Assembly: GCF_009650435.1 (NCBI RefSeq)
Contig: NZ_VVIP01000065.1
Span: forward strand, 62,001 to 126,000
Length of the DNA: 64,000 nt
Reading direction: 5' to 3'
DNA from: Foetidibacter luteolus
GTDB lineage: Bacteria; Bacteroidota; Bacteroidia; Chitinophagales; Chitinophagaceae
Shown in pieces: positions 46,535 to 53,814 of the stretch. Position 1 is the stretch's first letter, and every line of letters begins with the position of its first letter. A program made the position numbers and the translations under genes. The notes below the pieces were generated by a model that saw only the letters and a program-made list of their open reading frames with translations, was not told the DNA's origin and ran no database searches.

Positions 46535-47518
46535 TTATTTTATCAGAATATGATTTCCCTGCTTCTCTATCCGTGCCTTTAAAGTTTCTGCTATCAGCTT
46601 TAACGCCTCTTCCAGGTTATAAGGCAGGGTTGTGTTTAACCTTTCTTTTTTCAATCTTTCACTGTCTATTACTACACGGCTGCCAAATACTTCGTTTAAT
46701 ACTTCAACAACCCTGGGCAACGGGGTATCATCGCATGTAAACATGCCTGTACGATAATAATTATACAATTCATCCGTGCTCTTTTGCTTTACCAGTTCTT
46801 CCGCAACATTAGGCACCACCACCTTTTCCTTTGGCTTAAGCCTTACCGCTTTTTGTTGCTTTGCTACTTCCACTATACCGGTTTCCACAATCACTTCAGT
46901 ATTGCTGCTATTGCTTTTTACGTTAAAAGATGTGCCTACTACAGTAACGGTAACGTTGTTTACGGCAATCACAAAAGGTTTGCTTTTATCCGGGGTTACA
47001 TTAAAAAATGCTTCCCCCTGCAACGTAACAGACCTGGTATCGCCCGTTAGTTTACTGTTATACGCCAGCGAAGAATTTTTATTAAGCGTTACCACCGAAC
47101 CATCCGGCAGGGTATCGTTAATAACACGGTTAAATGACTGCACCAAAACAGGTTGGCCGGCATCGCCTTTACCCAGGTAAAAATAGGCGGCCATGCCTGC
47201 CATGATAACTACAAAAACCGCAGCAGCCACACGCAGCCAGCCCAGTTTTTCAGGCCGCATTGGTACAACAGGTATTTCTTCTGCAGTTTGCCTAAGGCCA
47301 GCCTTAAACCTTTGCCAGGCTTCATTTTCATCTACTTTGCTTTCCGCGGCCAGCTTAAGGCTTTCCTGCCATATACGGCGCAACTGTTCAAAATATTTGG
47401 GGTTATCTCCACCCTCTGCCAGCCAGCTTTTAACCAGGCTTTGTTCATCGGCAGATGCCTCCTCCAGCAAGTACTTAACCAGCAGGTCATCATTCATATC
47501 GTGTATATGCTCTCTCAT
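46535..47518 (-). CDS. FecR-type anti-sigma factor
   Basis: A single-pass inner-membrane regulator of 327 residues: a cytoplasmic N-terminal part that binds sigma (1-92), a TM helix (about 94-115), a periplasmic FecR domain (LPDGSVVTLNKNSSLAYNSK..., with GEAFFNVTPDKSKPFVI) and a C-terminal DUF4974/STN-like domain (VVEVLNEVFGSRVVID). It starts 3 bases after the sigma stop, so synthesis is coupled. The C-terminal domain should meet the STN domain of the next gene product. Confidence 0.93.
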   Translation of the reverse strand: MREHIHDMNDDLLVKYLLEEASADEQSLVKSWLAEGGDNPKYFEQLRRIWQESLKLAAESKVDENEAWQRFKAGLRQTAEEIPVVPMRPEKLGWLRVAAAVFVVIMAGMAAYFYLGKGDAGQPVLVQSFNRVINDTLPDGSVVTLNKNSSLAYNSKLTGDTRSVTLQGEAFFNVTPDKSKPFVIAVNNVTVTVVGTSFNVKSNSSNTEVIVETGIVEVAKQQKAVRLKPKEKVVVPNVAEELVKQKSTDELYNYYRTGMFTCDDTPLPRVVEVLNEVFGSRVVIDSERLKKERLNTTLPYNLEEALKLIAETLKARIEKQGNHILIK

Positions 47519-47521
47519 GTG

Positions 47522-48121
47522 CTATAAGCGAAACAGTATTATCAATAATGGTAAAAATTCCACCAGCTTAAGCCGCATCAGCTTCAGGGCCTTGCCCATC
47601 TGGTTTTCTACCGTTTTAATTGAAATACCCAGCGCTTTGGCTATTTCATGGTATTTCAAATCTTCAAAACGGCTCATCTGGAAGATGGTCCTGCACTGCT
47701 CCGGCAATTCATTCAGCGCTTTGCGTATGTTACTCTCCAGCTCAGCTTGCCGCACTCGTGCCGAGGCGCTGTCTTCTTCATAATGTTTTGCCTGCTGCAT
47801 GGTATAAGATTGATGGCTGGCTTTTACCTGCTGGTGCGTAAGCTGGTTAAGGCACAGGTTATGCACAGAGCGGTACAAATAAGCCTTTACTGATACATGG
47901 ATGGTTAATTCGTCCTTTTTCTCCCATATCTTATAAAACACCTGTTGTACCATTTCCTCCGCGGCAGCTTCATTTTTCAGTATGGTGCATGCATAGGCAT
48001 GCAGGTTTTTAAAATTGGTTTTAAAAACCTGTTCAAATACCTGCTCATCACGCATAGATGACAGGTCAGCAGCGTACACATCGCCTTGTTTCATTGTGCC
48101 GGTTTCTGTAACAGTCGTCAA
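47522..48121 (-). CDS. ECF RNA polymerase sigma-70 factor, Bacteroidota FecI type
   Basis: A 199-residue extracytoplasmic-function sigma factor. Region 2 is in FKNLHAYACTILKNEAAAEEMVQQVFYKIW and region 4, with its helix-turn-helix, in LPEQCRTIFQMSRFEDLKYHEIAKALGISIKTVENQM. A hydrophobic tail (LPLLIILFRL) ends it. The start at 48121 is about 20 bases after the transcription start expected from the ATAGGGGT-N15-TGTC promoter at 48151-48177, which suggests it activates itself. Confidence 0.94.
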   Translation of the reverse strand: MTTVTETGTMKQGDVYAADLSSMRDEQVFEQVFKTNFKNLHAYACTILKNEAAAEEMVQQVFYKIWEKKDELTIHVSVKAYLYRSVHNLCLNQLTHQQVKASHQSYTMQQAKHYEEDSASARVRQAELESNIRKALNELPEQCRTIFQMSRFEDLKYHEIAKALGISIKTVENQMGKALKLMRLKLVEFLPLLIILFRL

Positions 48122-48150
48122 GGTAAATCTTTCGTCTTATGTATTGGTAT

Positions 48151-48177
48151 GACAGGTATGAAATACCAAACCCCTAT
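48151..48177 (-). promoter_or_regulatory. Predicted autoregulated ECF-sigma promoter
   Basis: Minus strand ATAGGGGT (48170-48177), 15 bases, TGTC (48151-48154). Same boxes and same spacing as the site at 44449-44475 in the target part of the operon. Confidence 0.6.
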
Positions 48178-48210
48178 GGATGATAAAAATTTTTTCAGAA
48201 AGGCTTTTTT

Positions 48211-48325
48211 TGATACCAGCGACATAACCTTGTGGGGACTTCGTTGCGTCGCAATCCTTTCGTCGTTTGGTTCATTGGGCATCTTTTCAGCCCGGGTAGT
48301 GTTGGTGCGTGAAGACACGCACCAA
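48211..48325. repeat. Repeat family 1 copy with terminal hairpin
   Basis: GATACCAGC...TCGTTGCGTCGCAATCCTTTCGTC...CATTGGGCATCTTTTCAGCCCGGG (48211-48296), followed by a hairpin with perfect 10-bp arms TTGGTGCGTG/CACGCACCAA (48302-48325). This is part of a 903-base region with no gene, upstream of the sigma factor, that also holds two other repeat types. Confidence 0.8.
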
Positions 48326-48470
48326 GGGGACGGGAGAAATAGCGAACAAGGAACAAGGAGTTTTGAATATTGAATGTGGCTCAACAATCAACAGACCGGT
48401 GACTTGTAACCAGCAACCGGTACCTGACTTTCGGGTAACCTTATAATTAATCTCCCGCCACCAATCGCAA

Positions 48471-48656
48471 AGCTCCGCAGGAGCGATGTGTTAGTAGCAG
48501 GCATTCAGTCACGGCCTGTTTGTAAAGCCTCGTAGAGGGGCATGTTAAGCAGCCTCTTACCATTACGCATAACCCTGCTTAACATATCGCACCTACGGCG
48601 CTCTTTGCAAATCGTCTTTTTCTTATCTACTAACATGTCGCCCCTATGGGGCTCTG
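48471..48656. repeat. Cluster of four hairpin repeats in + + - - order
   Basis: Units of about 28 bases built as a small GC hairpin followed by GAYATGTTAGTAG: at 48471-48500 (GCTCCGCAGGAGCGATG), 48524-48552 (GCCTCGTAGAGGGGCATG), then inverted at 48575-48605 (CATATCGCACCTACGGCGCTC) and 48625-48656 (CATGTCGCCCCTATGGGGCTC). The outer pair and the inner pair are arranged head to head. Confidence 0.65.
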
Positions 48657-48802
48657 GTTGTTCAATGTTCTTTTGTTCAAAGTTCAATGTTTGCTGCTCT
48701 GGCGCTCCTCGGTAACAGCGCTTCATCACTTCAAAGTAACTTCAACCAGTTACCCATCAACAGACCGGTGACCTGCAACTGGTAACTGGTAACCGTCTTT
48801 AG

Positions 48803-48960
48803 CGTGAGGGATTGAAGCGGATACCCCGGTGAGGCCATCGCAGCAGGGCCTCTGTGCCGGAGTAGCAGCACAAGCGAGGAAAAGCAACTGAATGTTGCTT
48901 TGACGAAGGTTGCGAACGCAGTTCTGCCCGACCCCTTGCGATAGCTTGGGGGCACGCCCT
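48803..48960 (+). repeat. Dispersed repeat family 2, long form
   Basis: GCGTGAGGGATTGAAGCGG to GATAGCTTGGGGGCACGCCC, with an internal 45-base segment containing the hairpin AAAGCAAC/GTTGCTTT (48881-48901). It is preceded by CAGACCGGTGACCTGCAACTGG, a tract also found at 48390 and beside the copy at 55754. Confidence 0.8.
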
Positions 48961-49011
48961 GCAACAAAATCACAAAAAAATTATATGCGGCTAAATTCTG
49001 CCCCGCTGCAT

Positions 49012-49019
49012 TATTTTTG
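49012..49019 (+). promoter_or_regulatory. -7 box TATTTTTG directly before the glycosyltransferase start
   Basis: TATTTTTG ends 5 bases before the ATG, so transcription would start at or next to the start codon (leaderless mRNA). No TTTG is visible at the expected upstream distance. Confidence 0.35.
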
Positions 49020-49024
49020 GCCAA

Positions 49025-50062
49025 ATGAATTTTTTGAGCCAGCCATCTGTAGCCATTGTTATTTTAAATTATAACGGAATTAATTACCTGAGGCAGTTTC
49101 TCCCTTCCGTGCTTAATTGCGGTTACGGCAACAAACGGGTTATTGTGGCTGATAATGCTTCTACCGATGGCTCGCTGGAACTGCTGCAAAATGAATTTAC
49201 TACAGTTGAACGCATACTGCTGCCACGCAATTACGGTTTTGCAGGCGGTTACAACATGGCTTTACAACAGGTGCAGGCGGACTATTTTATACTGCTAAAT
49301 TCTGACGTGGAAGTAACGCCGGGATGGATAGAACCGGTAATTGCACTGATGGAAACTGACCCGCTTATTGCCGCCTGCCAGCCAAAACTGTTGAGCTACC
49401 ACCAGAAAGAGTTATTTGAATATTCCGGTGGCGCCGGCGGCTGGATTGATTACCTGGGTTACCCTTTTTCCCGCGGCCGCATTTTTGAAGTGTGCGAGGC
49501 GGATAAGGGCCAGTATAACAACCCGGAGGCAGTTTTTTGGGCATCGGGGGCGGCCATGTTTGTAAGGCCTGCTGTTTTTAATGCATGCAACGGGTTTGAC
49601 GGCTGGTTTTTTGCCCACATGGAAGAGATTGACCTTTGCTGGCGCATGCAACTGCTGGGTTATAAGATTATGAGTTGTCCGGCATCTACCGTATATCATG
49701 TGGGTGGCGGCACTTTGCCCAAAGGCAATGAGCGTAAAGTGTACCTTAATTTCCGCAACAACCTGGTTATGCTGAGTAAGAACTTAACGGTACAGGAAAG
49801 GTTGTGGAAACTGCCTTTTCGTTTTTTGCTGGATGTACTGTTTGCTTTAAAAAATTTGTTTACAGGATACCCTAAATCGTTTACCGCGGTGCTGAAGGCT
49901 TACGTTAGCCTGGTGCTGTGGTGGCTGCGCAGAAAGAAAAAATATCCCTACAGACGCATGGGCATGAAAGCCTTAACCGGCGTGCATCAGCACTCTGTGG
50001 TATGGGCTTATTTTGCCGGAAAGAAGACTTTGTTTTCTGAAATTGTTGGAAAGAAGCGGTAA
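49025..50062 (+). CDS. Glycosyltransferase family 2
   Basis: A 345-residue GT-A fold enzyme, close to rhamnosyltransferase-type GT2 proteins. The nucleotide-sugar domain runs from about 9 to 240: AIVILNYNG start, ADNASTDGS, the metal-binding NSDVEV, WASGAAMFVR, and HMEEIDLCWRMQLLGYKI near the acceptor site. A basic, amphipathic C-terminal part (about 260-345) could sit on the inner membrane. It probably adds a sugar to a surface glycan; donor and acceptor are unknown. It is not linked to other glycan genes here. Confidence 0.92.
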   Translation: MNFLSQPSVAIVILNYNGINYLRQFLPSVLNCGYGNKRVIVADNASTDGSLELLQNEFTTVERILLPRNYGFAGGYNMALQQVQADYFILLNSDVEVTPGWIEPVIALMETDPLIAACQPKLLSYHQKELFEYSGGAGGWIDYLGYPFSRGRIFEVCEADKGQYNNPEAVFWASGAAMFVRPAVFNACNGFDGWFFAHMEEIDLCWRMQLLGYKIMSCPASTVYHVGGGTLPKGNERKVYLNFRNNLVMLSKNLTVQERLWKLPFRFLLDVLFALKNLFTGYPKSFTAVLKAYVSLVLWWLRRKKKYPYRRMGMKALTGVHQHSVVWAYFAGKKTLFSEIVGKKR

Positions 50063-50080
50063 TTATATATTTCATACCCT

Positions 50081-50088
50081 TATTTTTG
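50081..50088 (+). promoter_or_regulatory. -7 box TATTTTTG of the small membrane protein gene
   Basis: TATTTTTG followed by CAATCGC, 20 bases before the ATG at 50109. It suggests that the small gene has its own promoter. Confidence 0.45.
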
Positions 50089-50108
50089 CAATCGCAACAA
50101 CAGAAACT

Positions 50109-50321
50109 ATGACACAGGAAATACAAGAAACAGACAACCTGAAAGAAAAAGATTTCGGTTACGACTGGGTAAGTTCTTCCCGTTTTCTTTTTTATGTACA
50201 GGTATTTTGTATTGCAGCTTTTTTGTTTGGCGCATGTTACCGCCTGTTTCAGCAACGCTACAAAGGCAAGCCTGACGTTGAAATACAGGAAAGCACTTTG
50301 TACACGCCCAAGTACAAATAA
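50109..50321 (+). CDS. Small single-pass membrane protein
   Basis: A 70-residue protein: acidic N-terminal 25 residues (MTQEIQETDNLKEKDFGYDW), one TM helix (about 27-43, FLFYVQVFCIAAFLFGA), then a basic stretch and a short hydrophilic tail. No family is recognised. The start is chosen because it lies 20 bases after a TATTTTTG box; a longer reading from 50013 would overlap the glycosyltransferase. It ends about 85 bases before tRNA-Gly. Confidence 0.65.
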   Translation: MTQEIQETDNLKEKDFGYDWVSSSRFLFYVQVFCIAAFLFGACYRLFQQRYKGKPDVEIQESTLYTPKYK

Positions 50322-50337
50322 ATTTTTGGGTAAAAAT

Positions 50338-50367
50338 TTTGTGGTTTGCGCCGGATTACTATTTTTG
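50338..50367 (+). promoter_or_regulatory. Bacteroidota promoter of the tRNA pair
   Basis: -33 box TTTG (50338-50341), 18-base spacer, -7 box TATTTTTG (50360-50367), very near the TTTG-N19-TANNTTTG consensus. It lies 38 bases before tRNA-Gly. Confidence 0.7.
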
Positions 50368-50405
50368 CACTCCCAAAATAAAAACAACAAGTTCTTATAA
50401 ATAAT

Positions 50406-50478
<73 letters not shown>

Positions 50479-50485
50479 CAAAAAG

Positions 50486-50510
50486 ATGCCGCGTAAGCGG
50501 CATTTTTTTT
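50486..50510 (+). terminator. Terminator or attenuating hairpin between the tRNAs
   Basis: Stem ATGCCGC/GCGGCAT, loop GTAA, then eight Ts. Confidence 0.8.
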
Positions 50511-50536
50511 CGGTTGTTCCCGAAGCAAAAGAACAG

Positions 50537-50622
50537 GCCCTGGTGGTGGAACTGGTAGACACGCAGGACTTAAAATCCTGTGGTCAGCAATGGCCGTGCG
50601 GGTTCAACTCCCGCCTGGGGCA
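50537..50622 (+). tRNA. tRNA-Leu (TAA)
   Basis: An 86-base class II tRNA: acceptor GCCCTGG/CTGGGGC (two G-T pairs), anticodon stem CAGGA/TCCTG with loop CTTAAAA (anticodon TAA), long variable arm, T-arm GGGTTCAACTCCC. The CCA end is not encoded. Confidence 0.96.
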
Positions 50623-50647
50623 CATGGCGTAAAATCACGCATTTTTT

Positions 50648-50679
50648 AAAAGGTTGCTCAATTTTGAGTGACCTTTTTT
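50648..50679 (+). terminator. Terminator after tRNA-Leu
   Basis: Stem AAAAGGTTGCTCA/TGAGTGACCTTTT (one mismatched region) followed by a T-run. Confidence 0.6.
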
Positions 50680-50685
50680 ATTTGT

Positions 50686-50941
50686 AGCCTCTCGTACTTC
50701 ATCTACTATTAAGCTCCCCCGTAAGAAGTAAGGAATGTTTCTGGCCATGTAGAGGCAGCCGCCATTTGAGTTGGACGGTCAAAAGAAATATATCTTGCCG
50801 GCTGATTGTTATTCGTAAGTTCGGGCGAGAGATGTTGAACTAATGTACTTTTTCCTGCCTGGCTCCATTTAAAAATACATCAGGGCTTACTTTTAAAGCC
50901 TCCAATATTCGCAAAGTTATTTCACGTGATAAGGTTTTCAT
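50686..50941 (-). pseudogene. Relic of a DUF4143-type AAA ATPase (N-terminal part)
   Basis: Minus strand, three frames in series. First MKTLSREITLRILEALKV...FLNGAR. Then, after an apparent 4-base loss in a GGCAGGCA tract, QAGKSTLVQHL...ARYISFDRPTQMAAASTWPETFL. Then, after a slip in a G-run near 50717, LIVDEVREA. Together these give the Walker A (GARQAGKST) and Walker B (LIVDEV) of the P-loop ATPases that carry DUF4143. Only about 85 codons remain, ending against the tRNA-Leu terminator. Confidence 0.65.
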
Positions 50942-50977
50942 AACTTATTTGCAAAACTAAAGTTTACACAACAAGCA

Positions 50978-51703
50978 TTACTTCTTAAAACTATACAAAT
51001 ACGGCGCTTTGTTGGCGCTGCCGGAAAAATGTTTTCCATGCCTTTTTAATATGCCCAGGCTTAGCATTTTGCGCTGGAATGTGGTGCGGCGTATCGGCTC
51101 TCCCAGTATGGCTTCATATACCTGCTGCAATGCCTTCATAGTAAAGCGGGCCGGCAGAAGATTCATACCCACCAGCTTCCTGTCAAGGTTGGCCTGCAGG
51201 GTTTGTAATGCTTTGGTAACAATGTCTTTGTGGTCAAGCATCAGCGCAGGCAGATCATCTACATCGTACCAGGTGCAGGAGTCTGATAGGGCATCAGGTG
51301 TTGGTTTAACGTGCTCATAATTAATAAGCGCATAATAGGCTATGGTTATAAACCTGCCCAGCAGCCAGTGGTTATCCGGTACATTATGGCCATTGGCATA
51401 CAGAATGGTTTTCATCACTTCCGGTTTAAACCGGCTTACATCTCCAAATACATAACATTGTTCCAGGTAAATATTGTCAAGCCCGGTACGCTCCTTTAAA
51501 CCACGGCGTACCGCATCGTTTAAATTTTCTTCCTGCATCACAAAACCGCCCGGCAGTGCAAAAAAGCCAGTGTTATGGTATTCCATCAGCAATATCTTAA
51601 GCTTCTCCCCGCTAAAACCAAATACTACCGAGTCGTAAGCAATATGCGTAAGGTACCCATCCCCACTGGTATCTTCCGCCACATTCTTTTTTGTTGTAGC
51701 CAT
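50978..51703 (-). CDS. NUDIX-family transcriptional regulator (AraR/NrtR-like)
   Basis: About 241 residues: a Nudix domain (about 15-150 counted from the ATG at 51703) and a C-terminal winged helix (FTMKALQQVYEAILGEPIRRTTFQRKML). The Nudix box is degenerate (GFVMQEENLNDAVRRGLKERTG lacks the catalytic glutamates of REUXEE), so it should sense a ligand rather than hydrolyse one. It is transcribed away from the carboxylesterase gene, with a 25-bp palindrome between them. An ATG at 51724 is the alternative start. Confidence 0.85.
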   Translation of the reverse strand: MATTKKNVAEDTSGDGYLTHIAYDSVVFGFSGEKLKILLMEYHNTGFFALPGGFVMQEENLNDAVRRGLKERTGLDNIYLEQCYVFGDVSRFKPEVMKTILYANGHNVPDNHWLLGRFITIAYYALINYEHVKPTPDALSDSCTWYDVDDLPALMLDHKDIVTKALQTLQANLDRKLVGMNLLPARFTMKALQQVYEAILGEPIRRTTFQRKMLSLGILKRHGKHFSGSANKAPYLYSFKK

Positions 51704-51757
51704 GCCTGTTGTTTTCTGTTTCAAAAATAAAAAAGCAGGATTTAAAAAAAAGTTTTA

Positions 51758-51782
51758 TTATTGTCTCACTTTGAGACAATAA
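51758..51782. promoter_or_regulatory. Operator-like palindrome between NUDIX regulator and esterase
   Basis: TTATTGTCTCA, 3-base spacer CTT, TGAGACAATAA: perfect 11-bp arms. It lies 12 bases before the esterase ATG and 55 bases before the regulator ATG, so a bound regulator could block both. Confidence 0.7.
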
Positions 51783-51794
51783 ACACCACTGCAC

Positions 51795-53423
51795 ATGAAA
51801 AAGATTGCCATGCTACTCTGCGGACTATGCGCCGGCCTGATAGCCATAGCCCAAACTGACTATAATTTTCCCGTACAGGTAAAAATTGAAAACGGCATTA
51901 TTGAAGGCAACTACGATACCAAACAAAACCTGCGCCTGTTCTTTGGTATACCTTTCGCCAAACCACCTGTTGGCGATTTAAGATGGAAAGCCCCGCAGCC
52001 GGCAGACAACTGGACAGGTGTATTAGCTACAAAAAAATTTGCCCCACGCCCTATACAAAGCATTGTGTTTGGCGACATGAGTTCCCGCTCCGCAGGCCTT
52101 AGCGAAGATTGCCTGTACCTGAATGTATGGGCGCCTGCACGGCACGACGCTAAAAATCTTCCGGTGCTGGTATACTTTTATGGCGGCGGCTTTGTAGCAG
52201 GCGACGCATCCGAACCACGCTATGATGGCGCCAGCATGGCAAAAAAAGATATCGTGGTAGTTACCGTTAACTACCGGCTTAATATTTTTGGCTTTTTTGC
52301 GCATCCTGAACTTAGTAAAGAAGCTTCTTACAAAGGTTCGGGCAACTACGGCCTGTTAGACCAGCATGCAGCCCTTATATGGGTGCAAAAAAATATTGCA
52401 GCATTTGGAGGCGACCCGAAAAAAGTAACCATTGCCGGGGAATCCGCAGGCTCCATCTCGGTTAGTGCCCAAATGGCTTCCCCATTGTCCAAAGGGCTTA
52501 TTGCTGGCGCCATTGGCGAAAGCGGCGCAGGTATAAACCCTACGCTTTCACCTGTACCGCTGGCACAGGCAGAGAAAGAGGGGCTTGATTTTGCTACAAA
52601 AATCAATGCATCCACCCTGGCACAGCTTAGGACGATGACCACCCAGGAGATATATGAGTATTATACTGCTTCTAAACGCTTTGGCTTTCCTGCAGTAATA
52701 GATGGTTATTTCTACACCAAAACCATCCCCGAAACTTTTAAGGCTGGTGAACAGGCGCAGGTGCCATTGCTGTTGGGTTGGAACTCGGCAGAAATACCGG
52801 GCATGGCGTTTACACAGGGGCCCTATTCAGAAGAAGCATATACCAAAAAGGTTAAGGAAGCTTATCCCAAAGATTTTGAAGAAGTGTTTAAACTTTACCC
52901 CCACAGCAATGCTAAAGAAATTGAATTATCCGCAACGGCGCTTGCATCAGACAGGTTTATTGCTTACAGCACCTGGAAGTGGTTCGACCTTCAGCGGCAG
53001 CACAGCAGCCAGCCTGTGTATCGTTATCTCTACTCTAAACTAAGGCCACCACTTGCGGATAACAGCCTGGCACCCGGTCTTGCAGGGGGCACTGTAAAAA
53101 AGGAAGCCAACGCTATTAAAATGCCTGAGCCGGTAGGTGCACCGCACGCCTGTGAAATAGAATATTGCATGGGCAACCTGTACCTTGTTAAAGATTACGC
53201 CTGGACGGATGAGGACTACAAAGTTTCAGCCACCATGCAGGATTACTTTGCCAACTTTACTAAAACAGGCAACCCCAATGGCAAAAACCTGGCTGAGTGG
53301 CCTGCCGCGGCAAAAGGTGATGCCAGCCCCTATATAATGGTAATAGACACACAATCCAAAGCAGTAAAGGCTGCTAACGAAGCCCGCTATATTTTTCTTG
53401 ATAAAGCCTACGGGAATAATTAA
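51795..53423 (+). CDS. Exported type B carboxylesterase
   Basis: A 542-residue secreted esterase of the cholinesterase/type B family, with a signal peptide (to about 19). The family signatures are present: EDCLYLNVWAP, the oxyanion YGGGF, and the nucleophile Ser217 in GESAGS. The late triad His is in GAPHACEIEY. Substrate is unknown. A neighbouring NUDIX regulator and a shared palindrome suggest that it is induced by a small metabolite, possibly a sugar. Confidence 0.93.
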   Translation: MKKIAMLLCGLCAGLIAIAQTDYNFPVQVKIENGIIEGNYDTKQNLRLFFGIPFAKPPVGDLRWKAPQPADNWTGVLATKKFAPRPIQSIVFGDMSSRSAGLSEDCLYLNVWAPARHDAKNLPVLVYFYGGGFVAGDASEPRYDGASMAKKDIVVVTVNYRLNIFGFFAHPELSKEASYKGSGNYGLLDQHAALIWVQKNIAAFGGDPKKVTIAGESAGSISVSAQMASPLSKGLIAGAIGESGAGINPTLSPVPLAQAEKEGLDFATKINASTLAQLRTMTTQEIYEYYTASKRFGFPAVIDGYFYTKTIPETFKAGEQAQVPLLLGWNSAEIPGMAFTQGPYSEEAYTKKVKEAYPKDFEEVFKLYPHSNAKEIELSATALASDRFIAYSTWKWFDLQRQHSSQPVYRYLYSKLRPPLADNSLAPGLAGGTVKKEANAIKMPEPVGAPHACEIEYCMGNLYLVKDYAWTDEDYKVSATMQDYFANFTKTGNPNGKNLAEWPAAAKGDASPYIMVIDTQSKAVKAANEARYIFLDKAYGNN

Positions 53424-53466
53424 TGACAGTGATTTTGTAAGAAGTAAACTTCTAAACAACCATGAG

Positions 53467-53498
53467 GCAAAGAGATGCGATCCATCGCATCTCTTTGC
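53467..53498. repeat. Hairpin with 15-bp perfect arms
   Basis: GCAAAGAGATGCGAT, CC, ATCGCATCTCTTTGC, 43 bases after the esterase stop. Its core resembles the 28-bp palindrome at 4425. The rest of the 391-base gap holds a family 2 repeat (53547) and a GATGTACGATGT microrepeat tract (about 53690-53765). Confidence 0.8.
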
Positions 53499-53546
53499 AT
53501 TTAAACATACAACCAGCCTGCAAATAAAACAGCCTGTTTCACCTAA

Positions 53547-53651
53547 GGGTGAGGGATTGCAGCGGTTACCCCGGTGAGGCCTGGGCAGCCGGGCTTTGTG
53601 CCGGAGTAATAGCGGAAAGCCCGACCCCTTGCGCAGCTTGGGGGCACCCCC
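53547..53651 (+). repeat. Dispersed repeat family 2, short form
   Basis: GGGTGAGGGATTGCAGCGGTTACCC through GGAGTAATAGCGGAAAGCCCGACC to GCGCAGCTTGGGGGCACCCC. Confidence 0.8.
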
Positions 53652-53814
53652 AAGTACGAAGCAAGAAGTATGAAGCACTTAAATATGTTAGATGTACGAT
53701 GTGGGATGTACGATGTAAAGAAAATGTAAGATGTTTGATGTGTTATGTACAATGTAATTATGTGAGTTATACGATTTACCGTTATCAGGAAACACAGTGA
53801 CCGAACTTAGCGCC

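Noticed and set aside
48118-48387. 89-codon minus-strand frame upstream of the sigma gene
   Set aside because: It is made of repeat family 1 and its hairpin, and covers the predicted ECF promoter.
50840-50941. 33-residue peptide that first looked like the end of an Xre-type HTH regulator (LRILEALKVSPD)
   Set aside because: Reading on through a frameshift gives Walker A and Walker B of a DUF4143-type ATPase, which explains the stretch better.
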